A stretch of DNA of 64,000 nt from Trileptium ribeirensis (Eukaryota; Nematoda; Enoplea; Enoplida; Thoracostomopsidae). The number at the start of each line of letters is the position of its first letter. The stretch's first letter is position 1. Below, in pieces: positions 14,191-25,823 of this stretch. The notes under the pieces were generated by a model that saw nothing but the letters and a program-made list of their open reading frames with translations, had not been told where the DNA came from and made no database searches. The DNA lies in the NCBI GenBank assembly GCA_030248225.1, contig JASANE010019266.1:1-64000 (forward strand), in the 5' to 3' direction. A program made the position numbers and the translations under genes.

Positions 14191-14835
14191 GTTATATTAT
14201 GTGTCATGGTGTAAAAAGAGATCCGCCACCGTACACAAAAAATCAACATGTTATCCATAGCAGGAGTAAAAATGTAGAAAAGTTTAACATGTTTAAAAAC
14301 GAAATTCTGGTTTCGCTACGTTTTTCCTGTTTACCGGTACTGTAACCGAAACGGAACTGTGGTCATTCCCTTGCCTCTAAGGCACAAAATATACGTGGAT
14401 ACTTATTTTATGATGACTTTCCCAACCTAAGGTAGGCTGTGTTTATACTACACATTATGACCGCAAAAAGATTTGCTATGAAGAGCATATCTTGACTAGC
14501 TTCTGAGCATTAATGACAATTATTGTCCGAACGAACAGATTTATCCGTGCGCATGTTTGGTCACGGATAAAAATGTTTTCTCAGTTCGGTCGCTGAGCAA
14601 TATAACTACAGAGAAAGTAGATAGGTTTACAATATTTTAATATTTTTACCTGAACTTTGTCATGGTTTCCCATATTTTGTCTGATAGTTGCTTTGGAAAT
14701 GTCGGTAACGAAATTCTCCGTCAAAAAGATACTGCCGTCTGTCACCGTTAACGGGGCAGTTGCTAGAAATCCCAGACGTATCCTGCTACAAATGAAGAAC
14801 GCTGTTTTCGTTATTAGTTAAAATAAAAGACGAAA

Positions 14836-14935
14836 TTTATTTTAATTTATCATCTAATCAGTTAGTAATCAGCGACAATGAAATGAAACATCCAAATGTG
14901 ATTAGAATTAATATTATAAAAAAATGTACTTTATT
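14836..14935 (-). promoter_or_regulatory. Candidate poly(A) signals downstream of the Dok-7-like gene
   Basis: On the minus strand AATAAA occurs at 14935-14930 and again at 14841-14836, about 490 and 585 bases past the TAA of exon 11. Either would give a 3' UTR of normal length. AATAAA is common by chance in AT-rich DNA, so this is only a candidate. Confidence 0.3.
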
Positions 14936-15425
14936 TAAAGACAACGGATAGGGAAAACACCAGGCCTGGTATAGCATAAACACTATTTTTAAAACGATTA
15001 AAACATACGTTTTTACAAAATCAATGTGGGTATACAGTAATCGGTGGAGCATACTTTCGTCTGAGGATAAACAACCTCACTACATTAACCTGTAGGAATG
15101 TCAGTAAAGGGATATGAGGTCCCTCTCCAGTGATCACGTGCAGTACAACGTTGCTTACTTGTACTTTCCAATGATCAACTGAACAACAGCATAAATCATG
15201 AAAATGATTGGAGCATGATGAAATAGTATTTCGACTGTGCAACAGCGAAACACTGTTTGGACAGTCAAGTATATAAAACCATTGTGAAATATCAAGCCAC
15301 ACTGACAGAATATTAATACTGTTTATGCAAGACAGCACATCAAAAAGCACCGACGCGGTGAAAAAGGCCACATCATATGAAATAGTTTTTCCAGCTGTAC
15401 AAAACGTAGGAAATCAAGCATGACA

Positions 15426-15953
15426 TTAGCCCTTATTTGAGGTATGTTCACCATTACTGGCAACCCCATGCGATGCTACACAAGTAGGTGTTCGACATCG
15501 CGCTCCCATATTGCCGGCCTGTCTTATTTTTCGGCGCAGCAGGCCTCCAGAGCGAGACACCGCACCACTAATAGTGTTATACCCGCTGTTATTATTTGTC
15601 TCCCTTATGTCGCTGGCGTTGGATGCTTCAGTACTGGACACTCCCAGTCCACGAGTAGTTGGTAAAGACATCAGATTTTCTAAGCTCTCACTTCGGCTGG
15701 CACGTTTTTTGATGAACACAATGCCGCGTGTTCCATGGCTGGATATCACGGCTTTAGCAGCAGCAGTTTCCCTCGTCGTCCCTACATTTGGGGTTGGACA
15801 CGGCGAGCTATTCGTTCTCTGTGGACAAGTGTTAATAGTAGTAGCAGTGCATGGCGCTACTTGTGGTTTCTGACAAAACAATGTATTGTTTTGGCCGATA
15901 AGCGCTAGAGATGAACCGGTTGCAAGCTTTTCGTCACGAATTTCACGAGCCAC
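15426..15953 (-). CDS. DOK7: Dok-7-like exon 11: C-terminal exon with stop
   Basis: 528 bp, phase 0 in. The acceptor is GTTCTGTTTGTCAG|GTG. It opens with VAREIRDEKLATGSS and ends ASNGEHTSNKG with TAA at 15428-15426. Contains basic/serine blocks (IKKRASRSESLENLMSLP, LLRRKIRQ) that could be kinase or 14-3-3 sites, and NNSGYNTISG. A weak in-frame donor (ATG|GTGAAC, exon then ending at 15452) would allow one more downstream exon, but none with matching phase and coding character was recognised. The stop is taken as the end of the protein. Confidence 0.75.
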   Translation of the reverse strand: MAREIRDEKLATGSSLALIGQNNTLFCQKPQVAPCTATTINTCPQRTNSSPCPTPNVGTTRETAAAKAVISSHGTRGIVFIKKRASRSESLENLMSLPTTRGLGVSSTEASNASDIRETNNNSGYNTISGAVSRSGGLLRRKIRQAGNMGARCRTPTCVASHGVASNGEHTSNKG

Positions 15954-16029
15954 CTGACAAACAGAACAATTGAAATATTATAATGCTCAAATTGCCAACA
16001 ATTGCAAGCTTAAAAACTGACTAACCATT

Positions 16030-16805
16030 TATTAGTAACTATATCGAGATTGCAGCGCATAGTGAAGTATAGGTACATATCTACGCCTTTTGCGTGCACA
16101 GGCGATCAGCTCTCGACAACATACGTCCATATGCTATATAGATATAACACAATGCCGTACAAGTTCAGACAAAACGAACACCGAGAATAAGTTTCCCACG
16201 CCGACCACCCCTAGTTGGAAGCCATCAGCATTGCAGGACGTCACAATAAAACTAGGAATTTTGGGTCGAGGAACCCTGGGGTCATAGCCTCGTCCCATAA
16301 AACCATGGGCCGCAGAGAAAAACCAACACCGGCAATGAGTTTCCCATGCCCGAAAAACCAAGTGAAATTTTTCAGCCGCCTAGGACGTCAGAACAAAATT
16401 TTGAATTTTGGGTCGAGGAACCACGAGGGTGCCATACCTCAAAACCATAACTGCAGAACCCGTTCCTTAATCGAAAAATAAAAAAGAGGCATTGGCATTT
16501 ATTATTTTACTATAAAATAACACCAACCAGAGAAAAAAATTGAAAGTTAAGATAAAAATAACCTTGCTTCCGTGAAGGGCACTGAAATGGGGTAAAAAAG
16601 CCCTCATACTGACTTCTAACCCCGGAACCAGACCTCAAATAAAAGAACGATCGGGTATGTACATGGTAAATCAAACATGCCGGTTCGAATGAGCCCAAGA
16701 TCATGAAAAGCGGTTAAGTCATTCCCGAGTTTTATGGCCGATCACACACGCAGACGGAATTTAAAAGCTTTCACCACTGCAACACTCAGCTACGTTACAC
16801 TACAA
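16030..16805. repeat. Satellite-bearing dispersed family, truncated copy (distal module)
   Basis: Matches 27405-27766 and 48180-48785 in order: CTATCGAGATTGCAG, AGTGAAG..ACACCTACGCC, the CACCAACCAGAGAAAAAA segment, CCCCGGAACCAGACC, GCCGATCACACA and GGAATTTAAAAGCTTTCA. It lies in the intron before exon 11. Open frames here are by-products of the repeat. Confidence 0.7.
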
Positions 16806-17433
16806 TCTGACTAGTCCAGAATTAGTCGCAGAAAATCTATTTTACCGCAAAAAAACTGAAATGAACGCTGCACGCTCGATGTGCGCTCGCTGTTCGAAAC
16901 ATGTTACAACAATGCTAGCTCGCTTGAAGGGCCACAAATAAACTTGCTCAACAATATCATCAACCAAGATGTGTTCGTACAAAATTTATTTTAAACAGCA
17001 CCCATCAGATATGATAGTCACGACACTCACTCAATGTTCAAACATAACACCGCTTATTCGCTTGAAAAGCGATAACAATTCTTGACGCGTACTGTACTTG
17101 TAGCTGTAATTATGACAGTTACGGTGAGAAATAAGAGCTCAAAAACCAAACCAAGTTTTTGCTAGAACGAACCGATCGTTTGCCATAAAGGTAAGAATTT
17201 AAGGTCTCCGCTAAGCCGAGCCTACCATTATAGTTGAAGAGCTGAGTGGAGCATGACATCTGTATGGAGCAGCCGACCCTAATGTATCTTGAAAAGTTGC
17301 AGCCAGCTATTAAAAAATCTTTTACAAAACAAAACCTAATCATACCAACTGCCAATAGCAGAGACTTGCATTGGTTCTGATCTTAAATGCCATAAAAGCT
17401 ATATATAGAGTTCCATTGGTGGTTTCTACAGTA

Positions 17434-17634
17434 CAGTCATGGTGTGCATAAAACCGAACGAAAAACACGAACTACCGTAACCACAAACGAACGTAAAGGT
17501 AAACAAAATTTGAATTTTATAACGATTTTTACGCTCGTTTTATGAACGAACGTAAAAAGCAAAGAAACACAGCGTAAGTTTATAAACGAACATAGTTGCG
17601 TTCATTTTTGTGAGCTCATTTTCGTCTGTGACTG
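17434..17634. mobile_element. Mariner-like MITE with CGAACG-rich interior
   Basis: Starts CAGTCATGGTGTGCATAAAA after TA and ends TTCGTCTGTGACTG. The ends are inverted repeats related to the 24985-25279 element. The interior is dominated by GAACGTAAA / TTTACGTTC words in both orientations. 201 bp, non-coding. The right TA is CA. Confidence 0.65.
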
Positions 17635-18582
17635 CACATTATGCTGTTTCTATAATTACTAAACCGCAAACTTCTATTATTAGGAGCCAAAAGCCAAACA
17701 TTTCACCGAAGAGTCGACCCGTTAGGTGGTGCAGGAACAGCCGAGCCGGATAATCCGGCTTTATCATTTCTAGTTTGCGATTAATTTAGCGATGACTGAT
17801 TGCTTTAAACCTAAAAGAGATGATTGATTCGCCATCGTTTAGTCTCTGATTGTTCTAACGTGCTTTGTTTGTGATTAATGTAACGAATCTTTTGAGAACC
17901 CGTAACAAAGCGATCTCAGCTATGTCACGTAAAACAAAACTATACTACCGCTACGTCAGGTATGCTCAAAAGTGCAAAATTAAAAAAGATGGCGAACAAG
18001 TTTTGTGCTACGTTGGGGTAAATTTTAAAAACGTCAATTTGCCAATTCGTCTTGTGCGGGTACAGACAATTTTAGATAAATGTAATTAGCTCATTTTAAT
18101 CCCAGCTACCGTACAAAGTGAAGTTATACGCAACAGCAGTAAATTTTACTAGTTTCTCGAGAGTGAAACGGAGCTAGCGTGGTGTCATTTTTAAGTTATT
18201 TTGTTTAATCATTTGTAAAAGGCTGTGTTTGAGGTATATACCATCCCCTTGAAAATCCTAAAACCCCTCCAACCCTAAACCCATCAAAAACAACTGACAA
18301 CGCATCAAGTATTGGTGCTGGCTTCTAGCTAACCAAATCATCGGTTTCAGCCTACCGGAAAAACTATATAGACAATTATTTATTACATGTACGCGATAAG
18401 TAACCAAACAACTGAATACAGGCTATATTCTGAAAATCCGATTCATTGACCCTAAATCCATTGAAAACCCACGAAAAGGCATGAAATATGCAAGCTAGAT
18501 GCTGCATAACCAAATCACTGCATTCAGAATAGCGAAAAACCTTTATCTATATACTATTTTTGATGCCATGTACTAAACTTAT

Positions 18583-20161
18583 GGGTCATTTCACGAAACC
18601 ATGTCATTTTAGTCGGGGGGGCTACATCGGCACTTTTTGGCCCATACCACCAGTCTTTTGTAAGGAAATTTAATGTCGCTGTGAGATGTAGTAATAGCAT
18701 ATCCGGCGATCATAACGAGGTATGGTGGACCTCTGTACATAGCAGGATCCAGAGGTCCTCAACCCGGGTTGGCCAAATGAAGCCAAAAACACATGTCCTA
18801 ATATAAACGTTCGCCGTATCGCTAGCACGTGATACATATGTGTGTTTTTCATTTCACTGTGATCCATTGGTATTTGCTAATTTTTCCGGAAAAACTTGGG
18901 AGTAAGCATCGACACTGAAGCTGACGTCAAGCTTCTGAACATTTTTTCGTGAAATGTAGCCCCCCCCCCGACCAAGGTCAAATCTGGCAGCTTTCAGACG
19001 CTGGTAAATAACGTAAAAGTGCACTAGTGCCAAAAATGCTATATCGTAATCGTAATCAGTACAGGTGTTATTGAAAAAAAAAGAATATCAGCGTCTGTCC
19101 ATGTGTTATTTCATTATGAAGTCGAAGGTCATAAAATGCCAAATGTAGCCCCCCCCCGACCTGACCAAACTTAACTTTAAAAAAAGCCAAATTTAGCATA
19201 CAGTCTTACAATAGGCCGGATATAAACATAGTAAAGCCCCACTAGAATCGACCCATCTATTAAAAATTTTTAATGAAAATGTAGCCCCCCCCGACCGCAT
19301 GTATAATAAAAGTAATCGAAGGTCGCAAGAATCATATTAGTATATAAGTGCATCATCATTGCACTATGATATGTGGCCGTGCTCTTAACTGGGCAGCTAG
19401 GGAACCCTTCTGCCTGCCCGCACATCTATTACACGCATTGTCCTTGGTATCATCACTTAAATGTAAGCTGGTCATAGATCAATTGTATTTGTTTTACACC
19501 AGCTTACATCTAGAATGTATAGAAGTAGCTAAAGTTTGGCGCGTTGCATGTTGTAGGAAGCTGTAGCCCCCCCCCGACCTGAGGTGTATCCCCCCCGACC
19601 TGAGGTGTAGCCCCCCGACCTGAGGTGTAGCCCCCCCCCCCCGACTCAACATATCGGGGTGCCATTTTTACAAGGCCTAAGGATCTGCCTGAAATTTTTT
19701 CTCAGACGTTCCACGCTCATGGTTGGTTTGTGAGCATAAAATGGTATCTGTAGGTGCTGTCTCCGTTGCGCTAGAAAAACTTCTGCGACAGGCTTGTTCT
19801 AAATTGGTCGATTTTAACCCCAATAATGCCCTAGCAGCATCAATTTTAGGTCGCAAGTGCTCCAAATGGCTTGACGAGGAACATTTTGGATGGACTTGCA
19901 TTTAAACAGACCATGGTTCGTGTGTCACTCCGTCAACCTACAGAATAATGACTTATTTCAGATTAAAATTTGACCCCCAGGGGAGCCCTTTCCTACCCCT
20001 GTAGCAGGTTTCAGGTAGCTCGTTTTGCATAGAGACCTCGATATTCGAAAAATTCAGCGTTTTTTACATCGGAAGGGGTCTAGACAATGTACATTCGAAA
20101 ACGTTTCATTTTGGCTTCAAAAAGTGGTGTTTCAAAAGTACATGGTTTCGTGAAATGACCC
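18583..20161. mobile_element. 1.6-kb TIR DNA transposon (non-autonomous), copy 1
   Basis: Ends are perfect 21-bp inverted repeats (GGGTCATTTCACGAAACCATG at the left, its complement at the right). The flanks are TTAT on both sides, a 4-bp target duplication. A second copy lies at 43170-44774. The interior carries seven or more G(T)AGCCCCCCC-GACC motifs, several in a tight tandem row at 19562-19645, plus an inverted copy just inside the left end (18613-18628). No intact transposase. The superfamily is not identified; a 4-bp A/T duplication would fit Sola-like or similar groups. Confidence 0.9.
19560..19646. repeat. Tandem GTAGCCCCCCCGACCTGAGGT array
   Basis: Four successive units of about 21-30 bp: a C run of 6 to 12, then GACCTGAGGTGTA. 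It lies inside the TIR element. The same unit occurs three to four times at 44198-44261 in the other copy. C-run length differs between units and copies, as expected for slippage. Confidence 0.85.
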
Positions 20162-21600
20162 TTATATTTTCGACTATATTTTGAAAGTCGGTTGCATTGA
20201 CCCTACACCAAATGAAAACGTCTGAAAAGGCATAGCATACTCGTGCTGCACCCTATAACTAAATTATCATATTCGGCCTACCGGAAAACATATAAACAAT
20301 AATTCTTGATGACCTGTGCGTTATCCAACAACTGGAGAAAGACTATGTTATGGAAATCAGGATCGATGACTCTAAACCCGTTGAATAAAACATTGTATTC
20401 AGCCTTCAGACCTATAAAGACATTTCTTGATGCATTGTATGTAATTAATAATCAGATAAATTAAAACGCACTATATTTTGGAAATCGGCTTGGTCGACCG
20501 TAATACCCGTGAAATCCCACGAAAAGGTATATAGCCAAGGTTCAAGACAGCAAAAGCATCTAAACCAGAGTGCTTGATAACCTAACAGCCACTCATTTCT
20601 GGATTCTCCACAGTCGGGAATCCTGGCATTTTTCGGTGCCCTCATGCAAGAAACTGGTGGTTGGACCCCTTGCAAAATCCCGAAATAAATTTTTGATTCA
20701 CCTCCCCCGTGACATAAAAAATTGTGAATTACCTCTCTGAAGTTAAATATTTGACTAATTTCAGCAAAAATTGGTCGAAAATATGTTTTTAACCACAATA
20801 AAGAGGTTTTCGCACCGTTTCTATTTATTAAGAATTTTAACGATTTCCGAATACAGAATTGTGAAAATTCTTAAATTTCGACGCCATAGTCCAGGCCAGC
20901 ACCTCCCACCCACACAAGTTCAACCCCGCTGGCAAAATTCGGCGCCCACCCTCCAGTTCCGACCCAAGGGGTTCTCCGGTTCATGATCTTGGCAAAATTT
21001 TCAGCGAATGGAGTATCCAGCCTTGTAAAGTAAAAACAAGCAATAACACGGAGAAATCTGAAAAATCGCTATTCCTGGTAAAGGGTGACGGACCATATAT
21101 GGACCCAGGAAGTGGTCCTACAAAAAATCGTGGTCCGCAAAGTTGATAAGGTGATTCAGTATAGTGGTCTCTATTTTTCGATGCGAAGCCGGTGTTGCGA
21201 GATATGGGCTGCGAGCCGTTGGTGGCCGTAGGACCAGATTTAGCAAAAGAACCCTTAAAAACATGAAAGACCTTTTGCCATTTTAACCCGTAGATGGGGT
21301 CGCAGCCGTTTGCGTTCAACTAAAGAGCTTGTTCTCATCACTTTTGCTATCAAATAAAAAAATTTATCGAAATCCACCCGTCCGAACATGAGTTATGCGT
21401 TGCAGCAACAGACATTTTCACGATTTTTCACGCTGGGGCCCTCAGCAAAAAATCCGCACGCTTCGCTCGCTCCATTTCAATTACTAGTTGCTCACCCAGA
21501 GACTGGAAACAGAGCGTTTGCAGTTGACCTACTTTCAACTATTTCAATGTTCCAAACTGAGCTTCCTGAGCCAATTTAAAGCCTTGGAATAGCAAAATAC

Positions 21601-23405
21601 AGCGAAAATGCATGAATCCCAATGGCTATTTACAGCCCTAACCAAATCCATGCAATACTTTATTTCGTCCTTCAAACGATAAAAAACAAGAACCTTTTTG
21701 TAATTTATAATAATCATTACTTTTGCGAAAAATTATATCTCAAGCGTCAATTCCACGTTGTATACCCCTAGCGTTTGCACTGTTGGGGCGAAAATACGCA
21801 AATTTGCCCGATAATTTATAGCGAGCTCTCTGCGTAAAACCACATTTAAAAAGTGACAAATATGACTATTTTTGATCTCGAAATGTATCATTTTAGACTC
21901 CTTCGAGACAGGGCTAACGACTTACCCGACATAGGTTTACACAAAGGAGCTTAATGGATACAACAAGCCCATCGTTAATCGAAAATAAGATTGTCAAAAC
22001 TACAAAAAATTTCACTTTTACGGGATAATTTTTAAACTTTATTAAATTTTTAAATACAGCTCGAAACAGCTGTTCACAAAAATACATTGTATTAAGCAAT
22101 ATATAGCAAAGTTGCAGCTCTGCTCGACGGTCTTATTTTCCGATCTAAAAATATGGCACGAGTAACCTAAATGTTGGGGCACCTCTACTGAACAAAATCA
22201 AACACTCCAATGTCGGTTTGTGCCAATTTGTATGGAAAATCGTTGAATAGCGCACACAAACGGTAGTGCACAGCTACGTTCTATTAGGAGTCCAATAAAA
22301 CTTGTGAAAATCAATCAACCTAGTGAATAATATTACGCGCGCCGTAGTCTGAAAAAATTTTGTTTGTTCAATTGAGCGCTAATTGAGGAAATTCTGCTCT
22401 CGCCATTTCAATTAATTTTATTCAAAGCAACTTGGTATTACTGCAGGGGACTCGTAGCGGGCCGTTTCAGCAGTGGGTGAGGCCCATTTGGGGGCCACAC
22501 CTCAGCCGGCACCAACTGTTTTAAATTTACCATAAAACAAACTGCTGAGGCCTAAGAGGACAATATCTTGCAAAACATTAACATTATAATGAAACATTAG
22601 CAAGTAGAAATGGTACATCTGGTTGCAATTAACGAACCTTAATAGCTCGTGTCTTGCAAGAGTTGATTTGGATATAGGTGAGAGGAAGCTCCGTCCCTGC
22701 GGCAAACGTTCCATACCGCGATATTGCACCCTGAAAATGAAGGATAGCACGACACCATCTAATTTTGCATCAATATAAACATTCGTAACACCATTTTAAT
22801 ACAATAGCACTGTATTAAAATATTTGGGATGTCAAAAATCACTATTGCGACACAGAACAATTTCAAAAGAAAATTTAAATTTAATCCCACAGATACAAAA
22901 TGACATAACATTAAATGAAACGTTGTTTTCCAGAGGGGCACGACAAAATAATGCGGCTCGATATTAAAAAAATGACACTATGATTTTCGAGACCAAAAAC
23001 AACAATTATCTGCAGTATTTTCTAGAAGAACTGTTCGTGCAGAATAAGTTGAATTTCATAAAAATGCAAACATAAACGCACAGGCTCGGTTTAGGTGATT
23101 TTTAGTCGAAACGACGTGAAAATGAAAAATTAAATGAACTCACAAATAAACGCTAGAAGTGTAAGTTGAACTGCTATATTTTTCATTATGCAACTCGTTG
23201 TGACTCGGTATAGGGATGGTCGCATTCACGTCAGAAATAATTCAAATTTTTTCGCGAATCGTTCGTGAAAAATTCCCGAATAGACAGCTATAAAATTTTG
23301 AAAATCTACTAAATTTTTAACACCAGTAGTTTAAAAACAAGAACATGGGAAATATAGCAACTTTATTAGCTGTTACATTTTATCACATTAACTTCAATAA
23401 ATTAC
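21601..23405. other. Intron sequence, no feature recognised
   Basis: Part of the intron between exons 10 and 11. AT-rich, with short open frames only; nothing repeat-like could be bounded. Confidence 0.45.
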
Positions 23406-23762
23406 CTGACCACCGGCTGTGCTTGTCGTCGTTCGTCCGTTCGCATCTGGACTATACCTCGTATCGACTTCAGCGTAATTGAGCTCCGGCGTTATTTCTG
23501 CCAATGACGATTTGGCAAATGTTCCATTACTAAATGAGCTCACATCCACTACAGTCGACATCTGCCGCCGTAAATCCTGATTCTGTTGTTGCCGGTCATG
23601 GGTTAACGGTGTCGCTTGGACTGATGCGGTGGATAAATTAGGTGTTGGCACATCGGGAAACTGAAACACTCTATCGGAACGTCGCTGCGCCGGCACAGCT
23701 GACAGCCAGTCGTGAGACAGTTGTTGCTTGGTTGTGCGATACTGAGAGTTGTTGTACGACGC
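23406..23762 (-). CDS. DOK7: Dok-7-like exon 10: tail with LNYAEVD motif
   Basis: 357 bp, a symmetric 0-0 exon of 119 codons. The acceptor is GCGTTATTCAG|GC and the donor CAG|GTAATT is strong. Gln/Ser/Thr-rich. The motif ELNYAEVDTRY (tyrosine at residue 879) resembles the LNYxxLD sites that recruit SH2 phosphatases in IRS-type adaptors and also fits an ITIM-like [ILV]-x-Y-x-x-[LV] pattern. A 56-bp tandem array begins about 65 bp upstream of its acceptor, within the intron. Confidence 0.85.
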
Positions 23763-23828
23763 CTGAATAACGCATGTCAAAATACCAATTTAAATCGAAA
23801 TCCATCCTCCAAACTACTAAAATTTCGC

Positions 23829-24170
23829 ATATGTGGGACATGACAAAGAGTATTGTCAGCTCGCAGTTGGGAGTAATACCGCTACATGTGGGGACATGAC
23901 AAAGAGTACTGTCAGCTCGCAGTACGGAGTAATACCGCTACATGTGGGGACATGACAAAGGGTATTGTCAGCTCGCAGTACGGAGTAATACCGCTACATG
24001 TGGGGACATGACAAAGGGTATTGTCAGCTCGCAGTTGGGAGTAATACCGCTACATGTGGGGACATGGCAAAGGGTATTGTCAGCTCGCAGTTGGGAGTAA
24101 TACTGCTGCATGTTAGGACATGACAAAGGGTATTGTCAGCTCACAGTTGGGAAAACGCTACACGTGGGCT
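23829..24170. repeat. Tandem array, 56-bp unit, 6 copies
   Basis: The unit contains ATGTGGGGACATGACAAAG, GGTATTGTCAGCTCGCAG, then TTGGGAGTAATACCGCT or its ACGGAGTAATACCGCT variant. The variants mix along the array, and the last copy breaks off at CACGTGGG. Adjacent to the acceptor side of exon 10. Units abut, so it is a minisatellite. Confidence 0.9.
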
Positions 24171-24984
24171 AATTGGGTCAACTCTATTGTACGGAGTAGG
24201 GACCATAAAGTACTGTAACGTAAAATATGTGAAACTTGGCGACTGTCTGCAAGTGGCATTGATATATCATTAGTAACGGAAAATAATAATTGCCGCATTT
24301 TTAGCGCAACATGATGAGAGAGGACATGTGGGAATGAACTGGGGTTAGGTAATTACCTGGATCTACTACATAACCTACCAGTTAGAGAAACAAATACAAT
24401 ATCATTCGCGAAAATTACATCACAAGAATAATTCATTTTATAACCGAACAATTTATTGTTTCTGCTGGTTGTTTTAGCCCTCAACAACAGTGAACAGTGC
24501 AGTGATTTTGCTCAAAACCAAAAAACATGTGTCAATGATTTGTATTGCCAAAAATGTCCTAAACACAATTACTAGGGTCAATTATCCGGTAACACCTCCA
24601 CCTCTCACAAGGAACTATGTACAAAACAATTATGCTGAACAATAATGACGCGGGGTTTCACAGTGAAAATGAAAGGGGTGGCTGAATCCTCAAGTCCGGT
24701 CGCTGACCCTGTTGGCCACCTCACCCTCAAAAGTTTGACCCGGTAAATTTTTTATTCTGACACCGAGAAATTTTTACCTCCGGCCAAGAACGGTACAATT
24801 TTAGCATTTGTTGCCCATATCAGTCATGCAATGCAGTAATACTGGCGAAGACAAGTATAGAAAACGATACATTTCTGTAAATATATGCATAATATACATA
24901 TATTATTAGTATCTCGAAAGCGAAAGAGAAATAAAGCGATCGTGGTTTCATTTTTAAGTTATTTTGTTTAATCATGTGGTTATA

Positions 24985-25279
24985 CAGTCACGGCCAGAAA
25001 TAAGTGCAAAATAATCGATCGAAATCGATCGAAATTTCGATCGATTTCGATTAAACGAAACTTCGATCGATTTCTATTTCGATTAAACGAAATTTCGATC
25101 GATTTCGATTTCGTTCGATTTCGATCGTTTTCGATTTTTGCGCAATTAGATAAATTTCAAAATTTTAAAATTTCGATTTTTTTCGATTAAACGAAATTTC
25201 GATCGATTTCGATTAAACGAATTTTCGATCGATTGCGATTTCGATCGTTTTCGATTGCACTTATTTCTGGCCGCGACTG
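24985..25279. mobile_element. Mariner-like MITE with TCGATCGA-rich interior
   Basis: Flanked by TA on both sides. Left end CAGTCACGGCCAGAAATAAG and right end CTTATTTCTGGCCGCGACTG form 24-bp inverted repeats with one difference. Nearly the whole interior is made of TTTCGATCGA, TCGATTTCGAT and TTAAACGAAA words. 295 bp, no coding capacity. Confidence 0.9.
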
Positions 25280-25823
25280 TAGTATATCACCCAAGAACCT
25301 GAACCCTAAACCCATTAGAAATCCTAAAACCTCGACAACCCTACGCTCATCGAAAGCCACTGGCAACACATCAAGTCCTTGTGCGGGCCGCTTGATAACT
25401 GAACCAGCGTATCAAGCCTACCGCCAAACCTATATAGACAATTCTTGATGACCTGTACGCAACACGTAACCAAACAACTATTCTGGAAATCGGGTTCATT
25501 GACAATAAGCCCACTGAAAACACATTAAATAGGCGCGCTGTACTCTAGGTAAACAAATAATTGTATTCAACCGACCGAAAATATCTAAATACTTAATACC
25601 ATCTACCAAACTACTGAAAACCGACGATTTTCAATATCACAATGAAAAGGTCTGAGTAGGCATAGAATACTCGTGCTGGACTCTACATAACCAAACCATT
25701 CTATTCAGCCTAAAGAAATATCTATATATGTCAAGTTTGATGCCCTGTACGCAATACATAATTAAGCAAATGAAAACGCACATTTCGGAAACCGGCATCC
25801 GTTGACCGTAAAACACTTGAAGC

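Larger units (their letters stand above)
18149..21600. mobile_element. Satellite-bearing dispersed element, copy with nested TIR element
   Basis: The low-coordinate end, read on the minus strand, is CTCTCGAGAAACTAG followed by T, like a Helitron 3' end. Inward lie degenerate tandem units of about 185 bp built from TGACCCTAAACCCATTGAAAA, ATAACCAAA..CAT..TTCAGCCTACCG, ACAATTCTTGATGCC and GTAACCAAACAACTG words. A module then follows that is shared with 26960-27540 and 47810-48180. The array is interrupted by the TIR element at 18583-20161. Non-coding. Confidence 0.55.

Noticed and set aside
15021..15371. 116-codon minus-strand frame just downstream of exon 11
   Set aside because: It follows the stop codon, is Cys/hydrophobic-rich without a motif, and no phase-matched acceptor joins it to exon 11. 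More likely 3' UTR.
15426..15451. Donor ATG|GTGAAC that would end exon 11 at 15452
   Set aside because: Weak donor and no following exon recognised; reading through to TAA is simpler.
19348..19566. 72-codon frame nearly identical to 44000-44200 in the other TIR-element copy
   Set aside because: The identity follows from the two element copies being recent. The few differences seen are mostly amino-acid changing, there is no recognisable motif, and a neighbouring frame (19723-19905) is frameshifted in copy 2.
11551..24170. Arrays at 11551 and 23829 as CRISPR
   Set aside because: Units abut without unique spacers and the genome is eukaryotic. They are minisatellites.
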